Shown here: positions 43,495 through 51,760 of the stretch, in pieces
Numbering within the stretch: position 1 is the stretch's first letter
Layout: each line of letters opens with the position of its first letter
NCBI GenBank assembly: GCA_963809965.1
Contig: CAWELU010000001.1
Location: forward strand, 1 to 64,000
Direction of reading: 5' to 3'
DNA length: 64,000 nt
DNA from: CAIWHR01 sp963809965
GTDB lineage: Bacteria > Pseudomonadota > Gammaproteobacteria > Burkholderiales > Casimicrobiaceae
Position numbers and translations under genes: made by a program
The notes under the pieces: model-generated
Seen by the model: the letters and a program-made list of their open reading frames with translations, nothing else
What the model was told of the DNA's origin: nothing
The model's database searches: none

Positions 43495-44484
43495 ATGAGG
43501 CACGCGGTCAGGTGGCTTGCCACCGCTGCAATTCTCCTGCTTGTCGCCGCGCCATTTGCCGGCAATGCACAACCGCACGGGAAGGTCTACCGCATCGGTT
43601 ACATCCAGACCGCGACGCCGGACGAGCAGGAGCAGCTCACCAAGGCGTTCGACGAGGGACTGCGGGAGCTTGGCTACGTGGAGGGACGGAACATCGTGGT
43701 CGAGCGGCGTTTCGCCTGGGGAAAACAGGAGCGGCTTCCCGAACTCGCGGTGGAGCTCGTCCGGCTCAACGTCGATGTCATCGTGACGGGCGGGAACCCG
43801 GTGATCGCCGCGGTCAGGCAAGCGACATCAACGATCCCGGTCGTCATGGGGGCATCGAGGGACCCCGTGGGTGCCGGTTTCATAGCAAGCCTGGCTCGGC
43901 CGGGAGGAAACATCACGGGGTTGACCAACGACACGGGCCTGGAGATTGTCGGCAAGTATCTCGAGCTCTTGACGGAGGCGGTCCCGAATGCATCGCGCGT
44001 CGCCCTCTTGTTGAACCCGGCCCCTCCGGGTGCGGCAAACTATCGGAAGGCGGTCGAGAATGCCGCAAAGAGCCTGGGCGTAAGCATTCAGGTTGTGGAA
44101 GCTCGCGGACGAGACGACTTCGAGGGGGCGTTCGCAGCGATGGCGCGAGAGCGTGTCGACGGGGTAGTGGTCCAATCCGACCCCGTCTTCTTTACCGCGC
44201 GAAAGCAGGTCGTCGATTTGACGACGAAGAACCGACTGCCCGCCGTGTTCCATGCACGGGAGTTCGTGGAGATCGGTGGCCTCATGTCGTATGGAGGTAG
44301 CCTTGATTATCAATTCCGACGCGCCGCCGTTTATGTCGACAAGATCCTCAAAGGCGCCCGGCCGGGCGATCTTGCGGTGGAGCAATCCGTGAAGATCGAT
44401 CTGGTGATCAACCGAAAAACCGCGCAGGCACTCGGTCTGACGATGCCTCCGTCTCTCCTGCTACGAGCGGAGCTCATACCTTGA
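43495..44484 (+). CDS. ABC_sub_bind substrate-binding protein, copy 8
   Basis: A 329-residue protein: signal VRWLATAAILLLVAAPFAGN, then IGYIQTATPDEQEQLTKAFD, LGYVEGRNIVVERRFAWGKQ, PVVMGASRDPVGAGFIASLA and DLVINRKTAQALGLTMPPSL. It is the most rightward copy, complete and with a strong signal peptide. Start 43495. No transport partners are nearby. Confidence 0.88.
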   Translation: MRHAVRWLATAAILLLVAAPFAGNAQPHGKVYRIGYIQTATPDEQEQLTKAFDEGLRELGYVEGRNIVVERRFAWGKQERLPELAVELVRLNVDVIVTGGNPVIAAVRQATSTIPVVMGASRDPVGAGFIASLARPGGNITGLTNDTGLEIVGKYLELLTEAVPNASRVALLLNPAPPGAANYRKAVENAAKSLGVSIQVVEARGRDDFEGAFAAMARERVDGVVVQSDPVFFTARKQVVDLTTKNRLPAVFHAREFVEIGGLMSYGGSLDYQFRRAAVYVDKILKGARPGDLAVEQSVKIDLVINRKTAQALGLTMPPSLLLRAELIP

Positions 44485-44556
44485 GTGGCACCTGCATCAG
44501 GTTGCTAACGGCCAGACAAACCTTGCGTCAGTTGCGCTCACGCGCACGGAGGCGAC

Positions 44557-44988
44557 ATGCAGATCATCGGCAGCTGCCACTGTGGCAACGTCGCATTCAA
44601 GCTTGACTGGAGCACGGAGCAGCCCGAGATTGCGGCTCGCGCCTGCACGTGCTCGTTCTGCGTCAAGCACGGAGGTGTCTGGACCTCCAACCCAAAGGCA
44701 ACGCTCGAGGTGACAGTTCGCGATCCGTCGCTGGTCAAGAAGTACCGATTCGGGACCCGGACCGCGGAGTTCCAGGTGTGCTCCGCTTGCGGCGTGGTCC
44801 CGCTGGTGACCTGCCGGGTCGACGAGCGCATTTACGCCGTCGTCAACGTGAACACGTTCGAGAATGTCGAGTCGTCCCTGATTCGCCGAGCGACGGCGAG
44901 TTTCGAGGCCGAGGACGTCGAATCTCGTCTGGCGCGCAGAAAGCGCAATTGGATCGCGGATGTGCGCTACGCTCGACAAGACGCCTGA
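44557..44988 (+). CDS. GFA family zinc protein, second member
   Basis: A 143-residue protein starting MQIIGSCHCGNVAFKLDWST, with CTCSFCVKHGGVW and FQVCSACGVVPLVTCR. These cysteines build the GFA zinc sites. It is only distantly related to the member at 26023. The substrate is unknown. The stop is in a GCCTGAC box. Confidence 0.87.
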   Translation: MQIIGSCHCGNVAFKLDWSTEQPEIAARACTCSFCVKHGGVWTSNPKATLEVTVRDPSLVKKYRFGTRTAEFQVCSACGVVPLVTCRVDERIYAVVNVNTFENVESSLIRRATASFEAEDVESRLARRKRNWIADVRYARQDA

Positions 44989-45018
44989 CCCACCGCTCAA
45001 CCGAAAATGGAGGGCCCC

Positions 45019-45225
45019 GTGAACGAAGAAACCTTCAATCTCAGCATCCGCAAGTTTCTCAAGATGGTTGGCATCAATTCGCAGCGCGCGATCGAGCAAG
45101 CGGTTGCAAAGGCGATTGCCGACGGCTCGATCGTAGGTGCCGAAGCGTTTCCCGCGAAAGTGACATTGGAAGTCCCGGGATTGAAGCTGAAAGTCGACTT
45201 CGATGGTGAGGTCCGGCTCCAATGA
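45019..45225 (+). CDS. DUF6494 family protein
   Basis: A 68-residue protein from GTG (45019): NEETFNLSIRKFLKMVGINS, then QRAIEQAVAKAIADGSIVGA, VTLEVPGLKLKVDFDGEVRL. It matches the short DUF6494 family: an N-terminal helical region plus a beta-strand pair. The function is unknown. Confidence 0.75.
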   Translation: MNEETFNLSIRKFLKMVGINSQRAIEQAVAKAIADGSIVGAEAFPAKVTLEVPGLKLKVDFDGEVRLQ

Positions 45226-45267
45226 TCTCCAAGGTCCTTCAGACGGGGCTCGCCACCGAGCCGGGAC

Positions 45268-45777
45268 GTGGCTTGCAAGCGTCCTTCCGCGCGCTGTGCC
45301 TTGGGCGACGGGTTTGATTTCCTGGGGTGCCGCTTGCCGCGCGTTCTTCCTGCCTATGTGACGCTCACCGCTGCGCTGGCGCCAATACTGCGCGGCTTCC
45401 CTGGCGTGATTGTCACCATCGACGGTCGCGACGGCGTGGGAAAGACCACGCTTGGGCGCTATATTGCGTGGCATTTCAACGTGACATTGATCGAAACCGA
45501 TCTGTTCCTTATTCCCGCGCAGGACTACCTCATTCATCTCGACGATCAGATCAATCGCATCATCGAGCGGAGGATCTCCACGCCACTACCCGTGATCGTG
45601 GAGGGCATTTCCATGCTTCAGCTGATGAAGCGGATCAACCGCAAAGCGGATTTTTCCATTTATCTCAAGAACCCCGGGCAATCGAGCAGTGAACTGCTGG
45701 AACCGCGGCTGGCCGCGTATGAGCGGACTTTTGCGCCCGCCGCGAAGGCGAACCTTGTCGTGGACATCGAGCTCTGA
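45268..45777 (+). CDS. P-loop kinase-like protein
   Basis: A frame of 169 residues with Walker A VTIDGRDGVGKTTLGRYIAW near residue 50 and IETDLFLIPAQDYLIHLDDQ, PVIVEGISMLQLMKRI and DFSIYLKNPGQS. This is the layout of uridine-kinase/dephospho-CoA-kinase-like P-loop proteins. The substrate is unknown. The first 25-30 residues have atypical composition, so the true start is probably further downstream. Confidence 0.65.
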   Translation: MACKRPSARCALGDGFDFLGCRLPRVLPAYVTLTAALAPILRGFPGVIVTIDGRDGVGKTTLGRYIAWHFNVTLIETDLFLIPAQDYLIHLDDQINRIIERRISTPLPVIVEGISMLQLMKRINRKADFSIYLKNPGQSSSELLEPRLAAYERTFAPAAKANLVVDIEL

Positions 45778-45904
45778 TGGCGCTCGGCCCACCGCGACAG
45801 GCGTCGCGCTACGCCCGGGCGGCAATCGTCATACCGTCGTGTATCCGAAAGCGGGACTCGACCGGCCAGTGATTGCCATTACGCCGACCGTCCAAAGACG
45901 TCCC

Positions 45905-46540
45905 GTGCTTCTGCCCGATCCCGAAATGGTGCTTCTGTTCATGGCCGCAGCGCTGGCGCTGAATCTGACGCCAGGCCCGGACATGCTTTACGTCGCTGCC
46001 CGCAGCGTCAGCGACGGCCGCACGGCCGGGGTCCTCTCCGCGCTCGGCATCTCGGTCGGCCTCCTCGTTCATGTGGGAGCGCTTGCCCTTGGACTCGCCA
46101 CGCTCCTCGCTGCCGTACCACTCGCTTACGGCATCGTCCGCATTCTTGGCGCGGTTTATCTTCTCGTGCTCGGCTTGAGCCTGTTCCTGCGACCGCGGCG
46201 GGCGCCCGATGTCGTGCGTCTGCCGCGCTCGCGTCTTCCCGTCATCTTCGCCCAAGGCGTCGTGATCAACGTACTCAATCCCAAGGTCGCGTTGTTCTTT
46301 CTCGCGTTCCTTCCACAATTCGTCGTTGCCGAAGCCGGACCTCCGGTGCCGCAGATCGTTGTTCTGGGCATCCTCTTCAATGTCCAGGGCACGCTCGTCA
46401 ATCTCGCGGTAGCCTTGCTGGCGAGCCGTGCTACGGGTTGGTTGCGCGCCAGCGAGCATCGCGTTTCGATGCTCCAACGGCTAACCGGCGCGGTATTCGT
46501 CGCGGCGGGAGCGCGCCTGGCGCTCTCGGGCGATCGGTAA
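45905..46540 (+). CDS. LysE family exporter
   Basis: A 211-residue protein with six predicted transmembrane segments, beginning LLPDPEMVLLFMAAALALNL, then LTPGPDMLYVAARSVSDGRT (the LysE/RhtB signature), GISVGLLVHVGALALGLATL and INVLNPKVALFFLAFLPQFV. GTG 45905 fits the family N-terminus; ATG 45926 is the alternative. It exports amino acids or related compounds. Confidence 0.87.
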   Translation: MLLPDPEMVLLFMAAALALNLTPGPDMLYVAARSVSDGRTAGVLSALGISVGLLVHVGALALGLATLLAAVPLAYGIVRILGAVYLLVLGLSLFLRPRRAPDVVRLPRSRLPVIFAQGVVINVLNPKVALFFLAFLPQFVVAEAGPPVPQIVVLGILFNVQGTLVNLAVALLASRATGWLRASEHRVSMLQRLTGAVFVAAGARLALSGDR

Positions 46541-46545
46541 CAGAG

Positions 46546-46638
46546 ATGGCCTCCGGCTCGCCGACACGTTGGCGTTCCGCGTGGTATGCAGCATCACTCT
46601 TCGCCCTGCTGTTCGCGGTAACCCTGCACGTCGTTTGA
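46546..46638 (+). CDS. Possible 30-residue membrane peptide
   Basis: The frame MASGSPTRWRSAWYAASLFA then LLFAVTLHVV has a short charged N-terminus and one hydrophobic helix. It follows the exporter by 5 bp. It may be a real small membrane protein or chance. Confidence 0.25.
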   Translation: MASGSPTRWRSAWYAASLFALLFAVTLHVV

Positions 46639-46683
46639 CCCGGCACTATCGACGGTCGGCGAGATTCGCTAGCCCGCTCCACC

Positions 46684-47202
46684 ATGCCTGCGACACTTCG
46701 TGCAGTCCGAGCTGACATCACCACGCTCTCGGTGGATGCGATCGTCAACGCGGCGAACGGTTCGCTCCTTGGCGGCGGTGGCGTCGACGGGGCAATCCAC
46801 CGCGCCGCGGGCCCCGAGTTGCTGCGCGAGTGCCACCTTCTTGGGGGGTGCAAGGCCGGCGACGCCAAGCTGACCAGGGGATATCGGCTGCCAGCGCCGC
46901 ACATCGTCCACACGGTTGGTCCCGTTTGGCGCGGTGGCGATAAGGGAGAACCCGAGCTGCTGGCCTCGTGCTATCGGCGTTCCCTAGAAGTCGCCGCCGG
47001 CAACGGCGCAGTCTCGATCGCTTTCCCGTGCATCAGCACCGGCATCTATGGGTATCCGGTCGAACTCGCCGCTGCGGTTGCGGTCAGCACGGTTCGCTCG
47101 GCGCTCGTTCGGTTCCCTGCCATCCGCGAGGTCACGTTCTGCTGCTTCTCCGCGGACGACCTTGCGGTGTATGAAGGAATTCTTGGTGAAACTGCGACGT
47201 AG
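46684..47202 (+). CDS. Macro domain protein (ADP-ribose deacetylase type)
   Basis: A 172-residue macro domain: DITTLSVDAIVNAANGSLLG, GGGGVDGAIHRAAGPELLRE, RLPAPHIVHTVGPVWRGG and SIAFPCISTGIYGYPVELAA. The Asn-Ala-Ala-Asn and STGIYGYP motifs bind the ADP-ribose. It is the YmdB/MacroD class, hydrolysing O-acetyl-ADP-ribose or removing mono-ADP-ribose. It is a single gene. Confidence 0.92.
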   Translation: MPATLRAVRADITTLSVDAIVNAANGSLLGGGGVDGAIHRAAGPELLRECHLLGGCKAGDAKLTRGYRLPAPHIVHTVGPVWRGGDKGEPELLASCYRRSLEVAAGNGAVSIAFPCISTGIYGYPVELAAAVAVSTVRSALVRFPAIREVTFCCFSADDLAVYEGILGETAT

Positions 47203-47249
47203 TTGCTCCTTTGAGCAGGCACTCACCGGCAGTCCGGCGTCTGGCGCCC

Positions 47250-47630
47250 ATGGCAATCGTTGCGCCGCAAGCGTCCGTGAAAGTATGTCCGCCAGAGATC
47301 CGCGTGGGGCCGGCGAAGCGTGATCGGTGGTCGCAGCGCGTGACCGAGACCAGCGATGCCCTGGATCTCGAGTCCGGCGTGTTTACCCTGGACGATCCAC
47401 AGGAGATCGCCCGTTCGCTCAAGCGCTCCGCGGAGCGCAGCCGGAGGCGCAAGGCCGACCCATTCCGTTCCGCGATGTCAATGCTCACGTTCTACATCAA
47501 CCGGGCCGGCCGAGCGTTGTCTGCCGAGCAGCATGCTCGACTCGAGGCGGCAAAGGACGAGCTGCGAGCCCTCTTCGGCAGGCCACGCCGGACTTCCGGT
47601 CGAGGGGTCCCGACGCGCTTGAAACCGTGA
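47250..47630 (+). CDS. DUF3175 family protein
   Basis: The frame of 126 residues contains a full DUF3175 domain: RWSQRVTETSDALDLESGVF, TLDDPQEIARSLKRSAERSR and FRSAMSMLTFYINRAGRALS. It is small, basic and of unknown function. The first 25 residues are poorly conserved, so the start may be nearer 47320. Confidence 0.78.
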   Translation: MAIVAPQASVKVCPPEIRVGPAKRDRWSQRVTETSDALDLESGVFTLDDPQEIARSLKRSAERSRRRKADPFRSAMSMLTFYINRAGRALSAEQHARLEAAKDELRALFGRPRRTSGRGVPTRLKP

Positions 47631-48033
47631 TTGTCGAGACCGATGGATAGTCCCGAGATACGTTGGTATTTGCTCCAGTGGGCGCAACGAATGCGTTGGT
47701 ACCGGCGGCAGGGGTCGGGGCATACGGCGAAGTCGAACTTGAGCGCGGGATGACCCGACGGATGGCATCCACGGGTTGGGGTCCGCGACCACTGTGTGAA
47801 TGCCAGTTACACTGATTCGTCAGGTCCAGGCAAGGAGGAACCATCGATGGCCCTTGTCTTTGCCCCAACGGTTGATGAGGCCCTTGTCGATCGAAGATTC
47901 TTTCCATAAAAGGGGGGTGCATGCATAGAAATCGCCCATGGACATCTCGAAGCGCGGTCGAATCACCGGTCCCCGCGTTCCGCTCACCGATTCGCGGACG
48001 ATGGCCGTGCCGCAAGAGTAGGAAGGAGCACGC
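47631..48033. other. Right border of the accessory block
   Basis: 403 bp with no confident gene. A minus-strand frame at 47820-47945 (DFYACTPLLWKESSIDKGLI and on) looks protein-like and may be the remnant of a longer gene. No core-box pair was found. It separates the array from flank-like genes with stronger codon bias. Confidence 0.35.
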
Positions 48034-48987
48034 ATGAATTCGATGGGGAAGAGCACAGCGGTGCGCGCGGCGGTCGTGCAGGCCGCATCGGTGCCGTTCG
48101 ATACGGAAGCCTGCGTCGACAAGGCGGTGCGCCTGGTGGGGGAAGCGGCGGCAATGGGCGCCGGAGTCATTCTCTTTCCAGAGGCGTTCGTCGGCGGATA
48201 TCCGAAAGGACTCAACTTCGGTCTCGTCGTCGGCGCACGCGACCCGGCGGGGCGCGAGGAGTTTCGCCTGTACCTCGACGCGGCCATCGAGGTGCCGGGC
48301 CCGCAGACGCAGCGGCTCGGGGAAGCCGCGGCCGCACACGGCGCCTACGTGGTGATCGGCGTGATCGAGCGCGCGCTCGGAACCTGCTATTGCACGGTGC
48401 TGTTTTTCGGGCCCGACGGGCACCTCCTCGGCAAGCACCGCAAGCTCATGCCGACCGCGCTCGAACGGATGATCTGGGGTTTCGGGGACGGATCGACGTT
48501 GACCGTCGTCGAGAGCCCCTATGGCCGGATCGGCTCGGTCATCTGCTGGGAGAACTACATGCCGATGCTGCGCATGGCGATGTACTCGAAGAATGTCGCG
48601 CTGTACTGCGCGCCGACTGCCGACGACCGCGACACCTGGCTGCCCTCGATGCGTCACGTCGCGCTCGAAGGAAGGTGCTTCGTGCTCACCGCCTGCCAGT
48701 TCCTGCGCAAGAAGGACTTCCCCGATACCGTGCGCGTTGCGCTCGGCGATTCACCGGAAGCGATCCTGATGCGCGGCGGTAGCGCCATCGTCAGTCCGCT
48801 CGGCAAGGTGCTGGCCGGCCCGAATTTCGAGGGCGAGGCGATCCTCACGGCGGATCTCGACCTCAACGACATCGGCCGCGGCAAGTTCGATTTCGACGTC
48901 GCCGGGCACTACAGCCGGCCGGACGTGTTCCAGCTCATCGTCAATGAAGCGCCGATGCCTCCGGTCGCAACCAAAGGAGTCGGCTGA
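48034..48987 (+). CDS. Nitrilase
   Basis: A 317-residue carbon-nitrogen hydrolase with all catalytic residues: Glu50 (ILFPEAFVGGYPKG), Lys137 (KHRKLMPTALERMI) and Cys171 (SVICWENYMPMLRM). The CWENYMP and GYPKG signatures are those of true nitrilases rather than amidases. It converts nitriles to acids and ammonia. GGAAGGAG precedes the ATG. Confidence 0.92.
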   Translation: MNSMGKSTAVRAAVVQAASVPFDTEACVDKAVRLVGEAAAMGAGVILFPEAFVGGYPKGLNFGLVVGARDPAGREEFRLYLDAAIEVPGPQTQRLGEAAAAHGAYVVIGVIERALGTCYCTVLFFGPDGHLLGKHRKLMPTALERMIWGFGDGSTLTVVESPYGRIGSVICWENYMPMLRMAMYSKNVALYCAPTADDRDTWLPSMRHVALEGRCFVLTACQFLRKKDFPDTVRVALGDSPEAILMRGGSAIVSPLGKVLAGPNFEGEAILTADLDLNDIGRGKFDFDVAGHYSRPDVFQLIVNEAPMPPVATKGVG

Positions 48988-49179
48988 CGCATCCGGGAAA
49001 CGGGCTGACGACACGCATTGCCGTCGCCCCGCAGACCTTGCAGTCGAGGCGCCTTGATTCGTCGGCATGCTTTTCGCATGCGTGACGAGCCTCCACCTCC
49101 CCCGACAAGCACCAACACCCGGCGCAGGGTTCGAACGGCGCAGGGTTTCGAGCCCCGGCCTACGCCATCGGAGAACGCG

Positions 49180-49560
49180 ATGCGCTACCTTGCTTTGCTC
49201 CTCACCCTTTGTCTCCTCGGCCCGGCCGTCGCATTCGCGGACAAACCCGGCGGCAACGGAACGCCTCCGGGCCTGGTGAAAAAGGGCGGGGTGCCCCCGG
49301 GCCTCGCCAAGAAGGGCGGTCTGCCACCCGGGCTAGCCAAGAAATTCGGCGCCGCGCCGCCGGCGCGCGCCTATGTCGCGCTGGACCCGGCCCACGACGA
49401 CAGAGCATGGTTCCTGATCGGCGGCCAGTGGGTCATGAAGCAGAACTTCGATGCCGCCGTCCGCGTCGAGGTGCGTCAGGCCTTGACGCTTCCGTCCGTT
49501 CCGCCGCCCACTGCGCTGCCGTCGGCGAGCATTGCATTTCGCGTCGTGCTGTTCGAATGA
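49180..49560 (+). CDS. Exported protein with PPGLxKKGG repeats (CigR-like)
   Basis: A 126-residue protein with a signal peptide (YLALLLTLCLLGPAVAFA). Three tandem repeats follow, TPPGLVKKGG, VPPGLAKKGG and LPPGLAKKFG, then a short beta-rich domain ending ASIAFRVVLFE. Pro-Pro-Gly-Leu-Lys-Lys repeats occur in CigR/RcnB-like envelope proteins; that link is by resemblance only. Confidence 0.6.
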   Translation: MRYLALLLTLCLLGPAVAFADKPGGNGTPPGLVKKGGVPPGLAKKGGLPPGLAKKFGAAPPARAYVALDPAHDDRAWFLIGGQWVMKQNFDAAVRVEVRQALTLPSVPPPTALPSASIAFRVVLFE

Positions 49561-49624
49561 CGGCGCGCGCCGTCCGTCCGGGCACCAAACGCCTTCGCGG
49601 CGCGGGACTCGCGCATCGGAACCG

Positions 49625-50746
49625 TCAGAGCAGCGGCGTGGTCACCCGCTCGCCCTGCTCGTAGACGACATTCGCCCGCCCCACCAGCAGCGGGTCGAGC
49701 GGTCCGATCCGGTCGAGATCCTTGTTCGTGTAATTGAGCTTGTGGAGGATGTAGCGCATCGCGTTCAATCGTGCGCGCTTCTTGCAGTCCGACTTGATCA
49801 CCGTCCACGGCGCATCCGCCGTGTCGGTGTAGAAGAACATCGCCTCCTTGGCCTTCGTGTACTCGTCCCACTTGTCGAGCGAAGCCGTGTCGATCGGCGA
49901 CAGCTTCCACTGCTTGAGCGGATGGCGCTCGCGCTCCTTGAAGCGGCGCTTCTGCTCCCTGCGGCTCACAGAAAACCAGAACTTGATCAGGTGCACGTTG
50001 CTGTGCACCAGATTGCGCTCGAACTCGGGGGCCTGCCGCATGAACTCGAGGTATTCCTGCTGCGTGCAGAAGTTCATCACGCGCTCGACCCCGGCGCGGT
50101 TGTACCAGGACCGGTCGAACAGCACGATCTCGCCGGCGGTCGGCAGGTGCTGCACATAGCGCTGAAAATACCATTGCCCGCGCTCGGCCTCGCTCGGCTT
50201 TTCCAGCGCCACCACGCGGGCGCCGCGCGGATTGAGGTGCTCCATGAAGCGCTTGATCGTGCCGCCTTTCCCCGCCGCGTCGCGGCCTTCGAACAGGATG
50301 ATGACCTTCTGCCCTGTCTCCTTCACCCAGGACTGGAATTTGAGGAGCTCGACCTGCAGCCGGTACTTCTGTCGTTCGTAGTTCCTGCGTGACAGCAGGT
50401 TCCGGTATGGGTAGCCCCCGGTGCGCCAGTCCTCGGCAAGCTCTTCGTCGGGGTGGCGCTGCTGACGCGCAACCAGCGTCCGCTGCTGCTTCAACAGGCG
50501 TTGCATCAAGGCGGTCGCCTCGGTAGGTGATCGCCCGGCGAGTATGTCGTGCAACGCGGCGACCTGTGCCTCTTCCGCGGCGTCGACGTTTTCCGTCACC
50601 GCGTAGCTCTCGATCAGTTCCGAGCTCTCGATGGGGCCCACGTCACCTTCGCTGACGGGGCGGACGACATTGCGCCGATGGTTTGCAGGTTTGGCTGCGA
50701 CGTTTCTGCGATGTGTTGTCGTCACGGTGGGTCGTTTCGCAGGCAT
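49625..50746 (-). CDS. ppk2: Polyphosphate kinase 2 (PPK2)
   Basis: A 373-residue protein. The PPK2 domain has Walker A IILFEGRDAAGKGGTIKRFM, the catalytic FDRSWYNRAGVERVMNFCTQ and the lid RREQKRRFKERERHPLKQWK. A basic N-terminus of about 90 residues precedes it. It transfers phosphate between polyphosphate and nucleotides. The start 50746 (MPAKRPTV) was chosen because the sequence upstream is not protein-like. It is convergent with the preceding small gene. Confidence 0.92.
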   Translation of the reverse strand: MPAKRPTVTTTHRRNVAAKPANHRRNVVRPVSEGDVGPIESSELIESYAVTENVDAAEEAQVAALHDILAGRSPTEATALMQRLLKQQRTLVARQQRHPDEELAEDWRTGGYPYRNLLSRRNYERQKYRLQVELLKFQSWVKETGQKVIILFEGRDAAGKGGTIKRFMEHLNPRGARVVALEKPSEAERGQWYFQRYVQHLPTAGEIVLFDRSWYNRAGVERVMNFCTQQEYLEFMRQAPEFERNLVHSNVHLIKFWFSVSRREQKRRFKERERHPLKQWKLSPIDTASLDKWDEYTKAKEAMFFYTDTADAPWTVIKSDCKKRARLNAMRYILHKLNYTNKDLDRIGPLDPLLVGRANVVYEQGERVTTPLL

Positions 50747-50908
50747 GATGAGGTAACTCCGAAATGGGGCGGGCCGCAGGGACGCTATTGTTGCCGGAAA
50801 CATCCTGGTTGGCGATATCCCGAGTCTTGTGCCGGACAGCGTCGGCAGGCGTCGCATGGGCGTACCATCGATGCCGCAAAACCTGGACCGCGTCCTCAAC
50901 CGACCCCT

Positions 50909-51760
50909 ATGAACCGAGTCGACCTCGATCATCTTCGCACCTGGATCGGCAGGTCGCGCTCCGACCAAGACGTGATATCGGCGCGTCACGCCCGGTTGAT
51001 GGCCGCCACGGTGGACTACGTCGATCCCGGGGAGATCCGTGACGGGGAAGGACTGCCGGCACTCTGGCACTGGCTCTATTTTCTGGAAGGGTTGCCTCAG
51101 CGCGAGCTCGGCCGGGACGGCCACCCGGCGCGGGGCGGGTTTCTACCGCCGGTGCCGCTGGCCAACCGGATGTGGGCCGGCGGACGCGTGTCCTTCACGG
51201 CGCCAGTGTCCATCGGCGCGACGGTGCGCCGGGAATCCACCATCGTCGCGGTCGAGCATAAGCTGGGCCGTTCCGGGGACCTCGTCTTCGTGACTGTCCT
51301 GCACGAGCTCAAATCGCTGCAGAGCGCTCTCCTCGTCCGCGAGGAGCACGACCTCGTGTACAAGGAGGCCTCACCGTCGGGCGGGCCCGCGAGTGTCGTG
51401 AAGGCCGGTCCACCGGCGCGCTACACCAGGACCTGCACCCCGACCTCGACCACGCTTTTCCGGTACTCGGCGCTGACCTTCAACGGGCATCGCATTCACT
51501 ACGACGTGGATTATTGTCGCGAGGTGGAGGGCTATCCGAACCTCGTCATCCATGGGCCGTTGATCGCGACGCTGCTCGCCGCCTTCGCCGAAGAAGTCGG
51601 CGGCAAGCGCTTGCGCAACTTCAGCTATCGCGCGCTGTCCCCTGCCTTTCTCGGCACCACCCTCACGCTTCATGGCGACGCGCAAGATGATCGCATTGAC
51701 ATCAATGCAACGCTCGACGACGGCCGGACGTGCATGCAGGCGGAAGCAAACACCCAATGA
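50909..51760 (+). CDS. FAS1-like dehydratase / mesaconyl-CoA-type hydratase
   Basis: A 283-residue double-hotdog protein: MAATVDYVDPGEIRDGEGLP, WYFLEGL-like LWHWLYFLEGLPQRELGRDG, AGGRVSFTAPVSIGATVRRE, then LTFNGHRIHYDVDYCREVEG (hydratase-2 His) and LVIHGPLIATLLAAFAEEVG. This is the itaconyl/mesaconyl-C4-CoA hydratase or HTD2-like family. It is the first gene of an operon with 4-bp ATGA overlaps. Confidence 0.85.
   Translation: MNRVDLDHLRTWIGRSRSDQDVISARHARLMAATVDYVDPGEIRDGEGLPALWHWLYFLEGLPQRELGRDGHPARGGFLPPVPLANRMWAGGRVSFTAPVSIGATVRRESTIVAVEHKLGRSGDLVFVTVLHELKSLQSALLVREEHDLVYKEASPSGGPASVVKAGPPARYTRTCTPTSTTLFRYSALTFNGHRIHYDVDYCREVEGYPNLVIHGPLIATLLAAFAEEVGGKRLRNFSYRALSPAFLGTTLTLHGDAQDDRIDINATLDDGRTCMQAEANTQ

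Noticed and set aside
17881..47630. CRISPR array
   Set aside because: The repeats are imperfect, vary in length and lie at gene ends; no regular repeat-spacer pattern occurs anywhere in the window.
17881..47630. Insertion sequences or transposons as drivers of the accessory block
   Set aside because: No transposase gene, no terminal inverted repeats of IS type and no target-site duplications were found.
47497..48657. A 386-residue minus-strand frame across the nitrilase
   Set aside because: The nitrilase on the other strand has all catalytic residues; the antisense frame does not resemble a protein family.
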